A DNA stretch of 64,000 nt from Sisyra terminalis (Eukaryota > Arthropoda > Insecta > Neuroptera > Sisyridae), in the NCBI GenBank assembly GCA_958496175.1, contig OY292278.1, positions 1,860,001 to 1,924,000 on the forward strand. The letters are read 5' to 3'. Position numbers and translations under genes: made by a program. Shown piece by piece: positions 41,701-55,800 of the stretch; within the stretch, counting starts at the first letter, position 1, and the number at the start of each line of letters is the position of its first letter. The notes under the pieces were generated by a model, which was given only the letters and a program-made list of their open reading frames with translations, was not told where the DNA came from and searched no databases.

Positions 41701-43001
41701 ATATCCGCAAAATTAACCGCAAATATTACAGCAAAATAACCGCAATAATATCCGCAAAAATAACCGCAAATATTACCGCGAAATAACCGCAATGATATCC
41801 GCAAAAATAACCGCAATAATATCCGCAAAAATAACCGCATATGTTACCGCAAAATAACCGCAATGATATCCGCAAAAATAACCGCAATAATATCCGCAAA
41901 AATAACCGCAATAATATCCGCAAAAATAACCGCAATGATATCCGCAAAAATAACCGCAAATATCATCGCAAAATAACCGCAATAATATCCGCGAAAATAA
42001 CCGCAATATTATCCGCAAAATAACCGCAATGATATCCGCAAAATTAACCGCAAATATTACAGCAAAATAACCGCAATAATATCCGCAAAAATAACCGCAA
42101 TAATATCCGCAAAAATAACCGCAATGATATCCGCAAAAATAACCGCAAATATTACCGCAAAATAACCGCCATGATATCCGCAAAAATAACCGCAATAATA
42201 ACCGCAAAAATAACCGCAAATGTTACCGCAAAATAACCGCAATGATATCCGCTAAAATAACCGCCATAATATCCGCAAAAATAACCGCAATAATATCCGC
42301 AAAAATAACCGCAATGATATCCGCAAAAATAACCGCAAATATCACCGCAAAATAACCGCAATGATATCCGCAAAAATAACCGCAATAATATCCGCAAAAT
42401 AACCGCAATGATATCCGCAAAATTAACCGCAAATATTACAGCAAAATAACCGCAATAATATCCGCAAAAATAACCGCAAATATTACAGCAAAATAACCGC
42501 AATAATTTCCGCAAAAATAACCGCAAATGTTACCGCAAAATAACCGCAATGATATCCGCAAATATAACCGCAATGATATCCGCAAAAATAACCGCAATAA
42601 TATCCGCAAAAATAACCGCAATAATATCCGCAAAAATAACCGCAATGATATCCGCAAAAATAACCGCAAATATCACCGCAAAATAACCGCAAAAATATCC
42701 GCAAAAATAACCGCAATATTATCCGCAAAATAACCGCAATGATATCCGCAAAAATAACCGCAATAATATCCGCAAAAATAACCGCAATGATATCCGCAAA
42801 AATAACCGCAAATATCACCGCAAAATAACCGCAATGATATCCGCAAAAATAACCGCAATAATATCCGCCAAAATAACCGCAATGATATCCGCAAAATTAA
42901 CCGCAAATATTACAGCAAAATAACCGCAATAATATCCGCAAAAATAACCGCAAATATTACCGCAAAATAACCGCAATGATATCCGCAAAAATAACCGCAA
43001 A
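38766..43001 (+). repeat. 4,236-bp HOR, copy 2
   Basis: Head-to-tail copy; homology extends about 100 bp further before the pattern changes. It includes CATATG at 41,838. A G at 41,175 and a C at 39,071 are private to it. Confidence 0.9.
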
Positions 43002-44644
43002 TATCACCGCAAAATAACCGCAATGATATCCGCAAAAATAACCGCAATAATATCCGCAAAAATAACCGCAATGATATCCGCAAAATTAACCGCAAATATT
43101 ACAGCAAAATAACCGCAATAATATCCGCAAAAATAACCGCAAATATTACCGCAAAATAACCGCAATGATATCCGCAAAAATAACCGCAATAATATCCGCA
43201 AAAATAACCGCAAATGTTACCGCAAAATAACCGCAATGATATCCGCAAAAATAACCGCAATAATATCCGCAAAAATAACCGCAATAATGTCCGCAAAATT
43301 AACCGCAATGATATCCGCAAAAATAACCGCAAATATCACCGCAAAATAACCGCAATGATATCCGCAAAAATAACCGCAATAATATCCGCAAAAATAACCG
43401 CAATGATATCCGCAAAATTAACCGCAAATATTACAGCAAAATAACCGCAATAATATCCGCAAAAATAACCGCAAATATTACCGCAAAATAACCGCAATGA
43501 TATCCGCAAAAATAACCGCAAATATCACCGCAAAATAACCGCAATGATATCCGCAAAAATAACCGCAATAATATCCGCAAAAATAACCGCAATGATATCC
43601 GCAAAATTAACCGCAAATATTACAGCAAAATAACCGCAATAATATCCGCAAAAATAACCGCAAATATTACCGCGAAATAACCGCAATGATATCCGCAAAA
43701 ATAACCGCAATAATATCCGCAAAAATAACCGCATATGTTACCGCAAAATAACCGCAATGATATCCGCAAAAATAACCGCAATAATATCCGCAAAAATAAC
43801 CGCAATAATATCCGCAAAAATAACCGCAATGATATCCGCAAAAATAACCGCAAATATCACCGCAAAATAACCGCAATAATATCCGCGAAAATAACCGCAA
43901 TATTATCCGCAAAATAACCGCAATGATATCCGCAAAATTAACCGCAAATATTACAGCAAAATAACCGCAATAATATCCGCAAAAATAACCGCAATAATAT
44001 CCGCAAAAATAACCGCAATGATATCCGCAAAAATAACCGCAAATATTACCGCAAAATAACCGCCATGATATCCGCAAAAATAACCGCAATAATAACCGCA
44101 AAAATAACCGCAAATGTTACCGCAAAATAACCGCAATGATATCCGCTAAAATAACCGCCATAATATCCGCAAAAATAACCGCAATAATATCCGCAAAAAT
44201 AACCGCAATGATATCCGCAAAAATAACCGCAAATATCACCGCAAAATAACCGCAATGATATCCGCAAAAATAACCGCAATAATATCCGCAAAATAACCGC
44301 AATGATATCCGCAAAATTAACCGCAAATATTACAGCAAAATAACCGCAATAATATCCGCAAAAATAACCGCAAATATTACAGCAAAATAACCGCAATAAT
44401 TTCCGCAAAAATAACCGCAAATGTTACCGCAAAATAACCGCAATGATATCCGCAAATATAACCGCAATGATATCCGCAAAAATAACCGCAATAATATCCG
44501 CAAAAATAACCGCAATAATATCCGCAAAAATAACCGCAATGATATCCGCAAAAATAACCGCAAATATCACCGCAAAATAACCGCAAAAATATCCGCAAAA
44601 ATAACCGCAATATTATCCGCAAAATAACCGCAATGATATCCGCA
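41400..44644 (+). repeat. 1,894-bp displaced duplication
   Basis: About 41,400-42,750 is collinear with 43,294-44,644 at 1,894 bp (CATATG at 41,838 and 43,732). The same relation exists in copy 2 at 52,631 and 54,525, so it predates the 13.2-kb duplication. Confidence 0.87.
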
Positions 44645-46850
44645 AAATTAACCGCAAATATTACTGCAAAATAACCGCAATAATATCCGCAAAAATAACC
44701 GCAAATATTACCGCAACATAACCGCAATGATATCCGCAAAAGTAACCGCAAATATCACCGCAAAATAACCGCAATGATATCCGCAAAAATAACCGCAATA
44801 ATATCCGCCAAAATAACCGCAATGATATCCGCAAAATTAACCGCAAATATTACAGCAAAATAACCGCAATAATATCCGCAAAAATAACCGCAAATATTAC
44901 CGCAAAATAACCGCAATGATATCCGCAAAAATAACCGCAAATATCACCGCAAAATAACCGCAATGATATCCGCAAAAATAACCGCAATAATATCCGCAAA
45001 AATAACCGCAATGATATCCGCAAAATTAACCGCAAATATTACAGCAAAATAACCGCAATAATATCCGCAAAAATAACCGCAAATATTACCGCAAAATAAC
45101 CGCAATGATATCCGCAAAAATAACCGCAATAATATCCGCAAAAATAACCGCAAATGTTACCGCAAAATAACCGCAATGATATCCGCAAAAATAACCGCAA
45201 TAATATCCGCAAAAATAACCGCAATAATATCCGCAAAAATAACCGCAATGATATCCGCAAAAATAACCGCAAATATCACCGCAAAATAACCGCAATGATA
45301 TCCGCAAAAATAACCGCAATAATATCCGCAAAAATAACCGCAATGATATCCGCAAAATTAACCGCAAATATTACAGCAAAATAACCGCAATAATATCCGC
45401 AAAAATAACCGCAAATATTACCGCAAAATAACCGCAATGATATCCGCAAAAATAACCGCAAATATCACCGCAAAATAACCGCAATGATATCCGCAAAAAT
45501 AACCGCAATAATATCCGCAAAAATAACCGCAATGATATCCGCAAAATTAACCGCAAATATTACAGCAAAATAACCGCAATAATATCCGCAAAAATAACCG
45601 CAAATATTACCGCAAAATAACCGCAATGATATCCGCAAAAATAACCGCAATAATATCCGCAAAAATAACCGCAAATGTTACCGCAAAATAACCGCAATGA
45701 TATCCGCAAAAATAACCGCAATAATATCCGCCAAAATAACCGCAATGATATCCGCAAAATTAACCGCAAATATTACAGCAAAATAACCGCAATAATATCC
45801 GCAAAAATAACCGCAAATATTACCGCAAAATAACCGCAATGATATCCGCAAAAATAACCGCAAATATCACCGCAAAATAACCGCAATGATATCCGCAAAA
45901 ATAACCGCAATAATATCCGCAAAAATAACCGCAATGATATCCGCAAAATTAACCGCAAATATTACAGCAAAATAACCGCAATAATATCCGCAAAAATAAC
46001 CGCAAATATTACCGCAAAATAACCGCAATGATATCCGCAAAAATAACCGCAATAATATCCGCAAAAATAACCGCAAATGTTACCGCAAAATAACCGCAAT
46101 GATATCCGCAAAAATAACCGCAATAATATCCGCAAAAATAACCGCAATAATGTCCGCAAAATTAACCGCAATGATATCCGCAAAAATAACCGCAAATATC
46201 ACCGCAAAATAACCGCAATGATATCCGCAAAAATAACCGCAATAATATCCGCAAAAATAACCGCAATGATATCCGCAAAATTAACCGCAAATATTACAGC
46301 AAAATAACCGCAATAATATCCGCAAAAATAACCGCAAATATTACCGCAAAATAACCGCAATGATATCCGCAAAAATAACCGCAAATATCACCGCAAAATA
46401 ACCGCAATGATATCCGCAAAAATAACCGCAATAATATCCGCAAAAATAACCGCAATGATATCCGCAAAATTAACCGCAAATATTACAGCAAAATAACCGC
46501 AATAATATCCGCAAAAATAACCGCAAATATTACCGCGAAATAACCGCAATGATATCCGCAAAAATAACCGCAATAATATCCGCAAAAATAACCGCATATG
46601 TTACCGCAAAATAACCGCAATGATATCCGCAAAAATAACCGCGATAATATCCGCAAAAATAACCGCAATAATATCCGCAAAAATAACCGCAATGATATCC
46701 GCAAAAATAACCGCAAATATCACCGCAAAATAACCGCAATAATATCCGCGAAAATAACCGCAATATTATCCGCAAAATAACCGCAATGATATCCGCAAAA
46801 TTAACCGCAAATATTACAGCAAAATAACCGCAATAATATCCGCAAAAATA
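42810..46850 (+). repeat. 2,863-bp HOR, about 1.4 copies
   Basis: 42,810-45,672 is followed by a partial repeat to 46,850. The AATGTCC marker is at 43,286 and 46,149, and CATATG at 43,732 and 46,595. The partial copy stops where the second 13.2-kb block begins. Confidence 0.88.
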
Positions 46851-49800
46851 ACCGCAAATATTACCGCAAAATAACCGCAATGATATCCGCAAATATAACC
46901 GCAATGATATCCGCAAAAATAACCGCAATAATATCCGCAAAAATAACCGCAATAATATCCGCAAAAATAACCGCAATGATATCCGCAATAATAACCGCAA
47001 TAATATCCGCAAAAATAACCGCAATAATATCCGCGAAAATAACCGCAATATTATCCGCAAAATAACCGCAAAGATATCCGCAAAATTAACCGCAAATATT
47101 ACTGCAAAATAACCGCAATAATATCCGCAAAAATAACCGCAATAATATCCGCAAAAATAACCGCAATGATATCCGCAAAAATAACCGCAATTATTACCGC
47201 AAAATAACCGCAATGATATCCGCAAAAATAACCGCAATAATAACCGCGAAAATAACCGCAAATGTTACCGCAAAATACCCGCAATGATATCCGCTAAAAT
47301 AACCGCAATAATATCCGCAAAAATAACCGCAATAATATCCGCAAAAATAACCGCAATGATATCCGCAAAAATAACCGCAAATATCACCGCAAAATAACCG
47401 CAATGATATCCGCAAAAATAACCGCAATAATATCCGCAAAATAACCGCAATGATATCCGCAAAATTAACCGCAAATATTACAGCAAAATAACCGCAATAA
47501 TATCCGCAAAAATAACCGCAAATATTACCGCAAAATAACCGCAATGATATCCGCAAAAATAACCGCAATAATATCCGCAAAAATAACCGCAAATATTACC
47601 GCAAAATAACCGCAATGATATCCGCTAAAATAACCGCAAATATCACCGCAAAATAACCTCAATGATATCCGCAAAAATAACCGCAATAATATCCGCAAAA
47701 ATAACCGCAATGATATCCGCAAAAATAACCGCAAATATTACCGCAAAATAACCGCAATGATATCCGCAAAAATAACCGCAATAATATCCGCAAAAATAAC
47801 CGCAATGATATCCGCAAAATTAACCGCAAATATTACTGCAAAATAACCGCAATAATTTCCGCAAAAATAACCGCAAATGTTACCGCAAAATAACCGCAAT
47901 GATATCCGCAAATATAACCGCAATGATATCCGCAAAAATAACCGCAATAATATCCGCAAAAATAACCGCAATAATATCCGCAAAAATAACCGCAAATATT
48001 ACAGCAAAATAACCGCAATAATTTCCGCAAAAATAACCGCAAATGTTACCGCAAAATAACCGCAATGATATCCGCAAATATAACCGCAATGATATCCGCA
48101 AAAATAACCGCAATAATATCCGCAAAAATAACCGCAATAATATCCGCAAAAATAACCGCAATGATATCCGCAAAAATAACCGCAAATATCACCGCAAAAT
48201 AACCGCAAAAATATCCGCAAAAATAACCGCAATATTATCCGCAAAATAACCGCAATGATATCCGCAAAATTAACCGCAATGATATCCGCAAAAATAACCG
48301 CAAATATTACCGCAAAATAACCGCCATGATATCCGCAAAAATAACCGCAAATGTTACCGCAAAATAACCGCAATGATATCCGCTAAAATAACCGCAATAA
48401 TATCCGCAAAAATAACCGCAAATATTACCGCAACATAACCGCAATGATATCCGCAAAAATAACCGCAAATATCACCGCAAAATAACCGCAATGATATCCG
48501 CAAAAATAACCGCAATAATATCCGCCAAAATAACCGCAATGATATCCGCAAAATTAACCGCAAATATTACAGCAAAATAACCGCAATAATATCCGCAAAA
48601 ATAACCGCAAATATTACCGCAAAATAACCGCAATGATATCCGCAAAAATAACCGCAAATATCACCGCAAAATAACCGCAATGATATCCGCAAAAATAACC
48701 GCAATAATATCCGCAAAAATAACCGCAATGATATCCGCAAAATTAACCGCAAATATTACAGCAAAATAACCGCAATAATATCCGCAAAAATAACCGCAAA
48801 TATTACCGCAAAATAACCGCAATGATATCCGCAAAAATAACCGCAATAATATCCGCAAAAATAACCGCAAATGTTACCGCAAAATAACCGCAATGATATC
48901 CGCAAAAATAACCGCAATAATATCCGCAAAAATAACCGCAATAATATCCGCAAAATTAACCGCAATGATATCCGCAAAAATATCCGCAAATATCACCGCA
49001 AAATAACCGCAATGATATCCGCAAAAATAACCGCAAATATTACAGCAAAATAACCGCAATAATTTCCGCAAAAATAACCGCAAATGTTACCGCAAAATAA
49101 CCGCAATGATATCCGCAATTATAACCGCAATGATATCCGCAAAAATAACCGCAATAATATCCGCAAAAATAACCGCAATAATATCCGCAAAAATAACCGC
49201 AATGATATCCGCAAAAATAACCGCAAATATCACCGCAAAATAACCGCAAAAATATCCGCAAAAATAACCGCAATATTATCCGCAAAATAACCGCAATGAT
49301 ATCCGCAAAAATAACCGCAATAATATCCGCAAAAATAACCGCAATGATATCCGCAAAAATAACCGCAAATATCACCGCAAAATAACCGCAATGATATCCG
49401 CAAAAATAACCGCAATAATATCCGCCAAAATAACCGCAATGATATCCGCAAAATTAACCGCAAATATTACAGCAAAATAACCGCAATAATATCCGCAAAA
49501 ATAACCGCAAATATTACCGCAAAATAACCGCAATGATATCCGCAAAAATAACCGCAAATATCACCGCAAAATAACCGCAATGATATCCGCAAAAATAACC
49601 GCAATAATATCCGCAAAAATAACCGCAATGATATCCGCAAAATTAACCGCAAATATTACTGCAAAATAACCGCAATAATTTCCGCAAAAATAACCGCAAA
49701 TGTTACCGCAAAATAACCGCAATGATATCCGCAAATATAACCGCAATGATATCCGCAAAAATAACCGCAATAATATCCGCAAAAATAACCGCAATAATAT

Positions 49801-52800
49801 CCGCAAAAATAACCGCAAATATTACAGCAAAATAACCGCAATAATTTCCGCAAAAATAACCGCAAATGTTACCGCAAAATAACCGCAATGATATCCGCAA
49901 ATATAACCGCAATGATATCCGCAAAAATAACCGCAATAATATCCGCAAAAATAACCGCAATAATATCCGCAAAAATAACCGCAATGATATCCGCAAAAAT
50001 AACCGCAAATATCACCGCAAAATAACCGCAAAAATATCCGCAAAAATAACCGCAATATTATCCGCAAAATAACCGCAATGATATCCGCAAAATTAACCGC
50101 AATGATATCCGCAAAAATAACCGCAAATATTACCGCAAAATAACCGCCATGATATCCGCAAAAATAACCGCAAATGTTACCGCAAAATAACCGCAATGAT
50201 ATCCGCTAAAATAACCGCAATAATATCCGCAAAAATAACCGCAAATATTACCGCAACATAACCGCAATGATATCCGCAAAAATAACCGCAAATATCACCG
50301 CAAAATAACCGCAATGATATCCGCAAAAATAACCGCAATAATATCCGCCAAAATAACCGCAATGATATCCGCAAAATTAACCGCAAATATTACAGCAAAA
50401 TAACCGCAATAATATCCGCAAAAATAACCGCAAATATTACCGCAAAATAACCGCAATGATATCCGCAAAAATAACCGCAAATATCACCGCAAAATAACCG
50501 CAATGATATCCGCAAAAATAACCGCAATAATATCCGCAAAAATAACCGCAATGATATCCGCAAAATTAACCGCAAATATTACAGCAAAATAACCGCAATA
50601 ATATCCGCAAAAATAACCGCAAATATTACCGCAAAATAACCGCAATGATATCCGCAAAAATAACCGCAATAATATCCGCAAAAATAACCGCAAATGTTAC
50701 CGCAAAATAACCGCAATGATATCCGCAAAAATAACCGCAATAATATCCGCAAAAATAACCGCAATAATATCCGCAAAATTAACCGCAATGATATCCGCAA
50801 AAATATCCGCAAATATCACCGCAAAATAACCGCAATGATATCCGCAAAAATAACCGCAATAATATCCGCAAAAATAACCGCAATGATATCCGCAAAATTA
50901 ACCGCAAATATTACAGCAAAATAACCGCAATAATATCCGCAAAAATAACCGCAAATATTACCGCAAAATAACCGCAATGATATCCGCAAAAATAACCGCA
51001 AATATCACCGCAAAATAACCGCAATGATATCCGCAAAAATAACCGCAAAAATATCCGCAAAAATAACCGCAATGATATCCGCAAAATTAACCGCAAATAT
51101 TACAGCAAAATAACCGCAATAATATCCGCAAAAATAACCGCAAATATTACCGCGAAATAACCGCAATGATATCCGCAAAAATAACCGCAATAATATCCGC
51201 AAAAATAACCGCAAATGTTACCGCAAAATAACCGCAATGATATCCGCAAAAATAACCGCAATAATATCCGCAAAAATAACCGCAATAATATCCGCAAAAA
51301 TAACCGCAATGATATCCGCAAAAATAACCGCAAATATCACCGCAAAATAACCGCAATAATATCCGCGAAAATAACCGCAATATTATCCGCAAAATAACCG
51401 CAATGATATCCGCAAAATTAACCGCAAATATTACTGCAAAATAACCGCAATAATATCCGCAAAAATAACCGCAATAATATCCGCAAAAATAACCGCAATG
51501 ATATCCGCAAAAATAACCGCAAATATTACCGCAAAATAACCGCCATGATATCCGCAAAATTAACCGCAAATGTTACCGCAAAATAACCGCAATGATATCC
51601 GCTAAAATAACCGCAATAATATCCGCAAAAATAACCGCAATAATATCCGCAAAAATAACCGCAATGATATCCGCAAAAATAACCGCAAATATCACCGCAA
51701 AATAACCGCAATGATATCCGCAAAAATAACCGCAATAATATCCGCAAAATAACCGCAATGATATCCGCAAAATTAACCGCAAATATTACAGCAAAATAAC
51801 CGCAATAATATCCGCAAAAATAACCGCAAATATTACCGCAAAATAACCGCAATGATATCCGCAAAAATAACCGCAATAATATCCGCAAAAATAACCGCAA
51901 ATATTACCGCAAAATATCCGCAATGATATCCGCTAAAATAACCGCAAATATCACCGCAAAATAACCGCAATGATATCCGCAAAAATAACCGCAATAATAT
52001 CCGCAAAAATAACCGCAATGATATCCGCAAAAATAACCGCAAATATCACCGCAAAATAACCGCAATGATATCCGCAAAAATAACCGCAATAATATCCGCC
52101 AAAATAACCGCAATGATATCCGCAAAATTAACCGCAAATATTACAGCAAAATAACCGCAATAATATCCGCAAAAATAACCGCAAATATTACCGCAAAATA
52201 ACCGCAATGATATCCGCAAAAATAACCGCAAATATCACCGCAAAATAACCGCAATGATATCCGCAAAAATAACCGCAATAATATCCGCAAAAATAACCGC
52301 AATGATATCCGCAAAATTAACCGCAAATATTACAGCAAAATAACCGCAATAATATCCGCAAAAATAACCGCAAATATTACCGCAAAATAACCGCAATGAT
52401 ATCCGCAAAAATAACCGCAAATATCACCGCAAAATAACCGCAATGATATCCGCAAAAATAACCGCAATAATATCCGCAAAAATAACCGCAATGATATCCG
52501 CAAAATTAACCGCAAATATTACAGCAAAATAACCGCAATAATATCCGCAAAAATAACCGCAAATATTACCGCGAAATAACCGCAATGATATCCGCAAAAA
52601 TAACCGCAATAATATCCGCAAAAATAACCGCATATGTTACCGCAAAATAACCGCAATGATATCCGCAAAAATAACCGCAATAATATCCGCAAAAATAACC
52701 GCAATAATATCCGCAAAAATAACCGCAATGATATCCGCAAAAATAACCGCAAATATCATCGCAAAATAACCGCAATAATATCCGCGAAAATAACCGCAAT

Positions 52801-55800
52801 ATTATCCGCAAAATAACCGCAATGATATCCGCAAAATTAACCGCAAATATTACAGCAAAATAACCGCAATAATATCCGCAAAAATAACCGCAATAATATC
52901 CGCAAAAATAACCGCAATGATATCCGCAAAAATAACCGCAAATATTACCGCAAAATAACCGCCATGATATCCGCAAAAATAACCGCAATAATAACCGCAA
53001 AAATAACCGCAAATGTTACCGCAAAATAACCGCAATGATATCCGCTAAAATAACCGCCATAATATCCGCAAAAATAACCGCAATAATATCCGCAAAAATA
53101 ACCGCAATGATATCCGCAAAAATAACCGCAAATATCACCGCAAAATAACCGCAATGATATCCGCAAAAATAACCGCAATAATATCCGCAAAATAACCGCA
53201 ATGATATCCGCAAAATTAACCGCAAATATTACAGCAAAATAACCGCAATAATATCCGCAAAAATAACCGCAAATATTACAGCAAAATAACCGCAATAATT
53301 TCCGCAAAAATAACCGCAAATGTTACCGCAAAATAACCGCAATGATATCCGCAAATATAACCGCAATGATATCCGCAAAAATAACCGCAATAATATCCGC
53401 AAAAATAACCGCAATAATATCCGCAAAAATAACCGCAATGATATCCGCAAAAATAACCGCAAATATCACCGCAAAATAACCGCAAAAATATCCGCAAAAA
53501 TAACCGCAATATTATCCGCAAAATAACCGCAATGATATCCGCAAAAATAACCGCAATAATATCCGCAAAAATAACCGCAATGATATCCGCAAAAATAACC
53601 GCAAATATCACCGCAAAATAACCGCAATGATATCCGCAAAAATAACCGCAATAATATCCGCCAAAATAACCGCAATGATATCCGCAAAATTAACCGCAAA
53701 TATTACAGCAAAATAACCGCAATAATATCCGCAAAAATAACCGCAAATATTACCGCAAAATAACCGCAATGATATCCGCAAAAATAACCGCAAATATCAC
53801 CGCAAAATAACCGCAATGATATCCGCAAAAATAACCGCAATAATATCCGCAAAAATAACCGCAATGATATCCGCAAAATTAACCGCAAATATTACAGCAA
53901 AATAACCGCAATAATATCCGCAAAAATAACCGCAAATATTACCGCAAAATAACCGCAATGATATCCGCAAAAATAACCGCAATAATATCCGCAAAAATAA
54001 CCGCAAATGTTACCGCAAAATAACCGCAATGATATCCGCAAAAATAACCGCAATAATATCCGCAAAAATAACCGCAATAATGTCCGCAAAATTAACCGCA
54101 ATGATATCCGCAAAAATAACCGCAAATATCACCGCAAAATAACCGCAATGATATCCGCAAAAATAACCGCAATAATATCCGCAAAAATAACCGCAATGAT
54201 ATCCGCAAAATTAACCGCAAATATTACAGCAAAATAACCGCAATAATATCCGCAAAAATAACCGCAAATATTACCGCAAAATAACCGCAATGATATCCGC
54301 AAAAATAACCGCAAATATCACCGCAAAATAACCGCAATGATATCCGCAAAAATAACCGCAATAATATCCGCAAAAATAACCGCAATGATATCCGCAAAAT
54401 TAACCGCAAATATTACAGCAAAATAACCGCAATAATATCCGCAAAAATAACCGCAAATATTACCGCGAAATAACCGCAATGATATCCGCAAAAATAACCG
54501 CAATAATATCCGCAAAAATAACCGCATATGTTACCGCAAAATAACCGCAATGATATCCGCAAAAATAACCGCAATAATATCCGCAAAAATAACCGCAATA
54601 ATATCCGCAAAAATAACCGCAATGATATCCGCAAAAATAACCGCAAATATCACCGCAAAATAACCGCAATAATATCCGCGAAAATAACCGCAATATTATC
54701 CGCAAAATAACCGCAATGATATCCGCAAAATTAACCGCAAATATTACAGCAAAATAACCGCAATAATATCCGCAAAAATAACCGCAATAATATCCGCAAA
54801 AATAACCGCAATGATATCCGCAAAAATAACCGCAAATATTACCGCAAAATAACCGCCATGATATCCGCAAAAATAACCGCAATAATAACCGCAAAAATAA
54901 CCGCAAATGTTACCGCAAAATAACCGCAATGATATCCGCTAAAATAACCGCCATAATATCCGCAAAAATAACCGCAATAATATCCGCAAAAATAACCGCA
55001 ATGATATCCGCAAAAATAACCGCAAATATCACCGCAAAATAACCGCAATGATATCCGCAAAAATAACCGCAATAATATCCGCAAAATAACCGCAATGATA
55101 TCCGCAAAATTAACCGCAAATATTACAGCAAAATAACCGCAATAATATCCGCAAAAATAACCGCAAATATTACAGCAAAATAACCGCAATAATTTCCGCA
55201 AAAATAACCGCAAATGTTACCGCAAAATAACCGCAATGATATCCGCAAATATAACCGCAATGATATCCGCAAAAATAACCGCAATAATATCCGCAAAAAT
55301 AACCGCAATAATATCCGCAAAAATAACCGCAATGATATCCGCAAAAATAACCGCAAATATCACCGCAAAATAACCGCAAAAATATCCGCAAAAATAACCG
55401 CAATATTATCCGCAAAATAACCGCAATGATATCCGCAAAATTAACCGCAAATATTACTGCAAAATAACCGCAATAATATCCGCAAAAATAACCGCAAATA
55501 TTACCGCAACATAACCGCAATGATATCCGCAAAAGTAACCGCAAATATCACCGCAAAATAACCGCAATGATATCCGCAAAAATAACCGCAATAATATCCG
55601 CCAAAATAACCGCAATGATATCCGCAAAATTAACCGCAAATATTACAGCAAAATAACCGCAATAATATCCGCAAAAATAACCGCAAATATTACCGCAAAA
55701 TAACCGCAATGATATCCGCAAAAATAACCGCAAATATCACCGCAAAATAACCGCAATGATATCCGCAAAAATAACCGCAATAATATCCGCAAAAATAACC

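Larger units (their letters stand above)
33565..46770 (+). repeat. Family 5 large block, copy 1 (about 13.2 kb)
   Basis: Its left 2.26 kb matches 46,771-49,031 at 13,206 bp. Its right 8.6 kb (from about 38,222) matches 49,015-57,640 at 10,793 bp. The simplest reading is one 13.2-kb tandem duplication. The 2,413-bp difference between the two displacements lies at about 35,826-38,238. Confidence 0.85.
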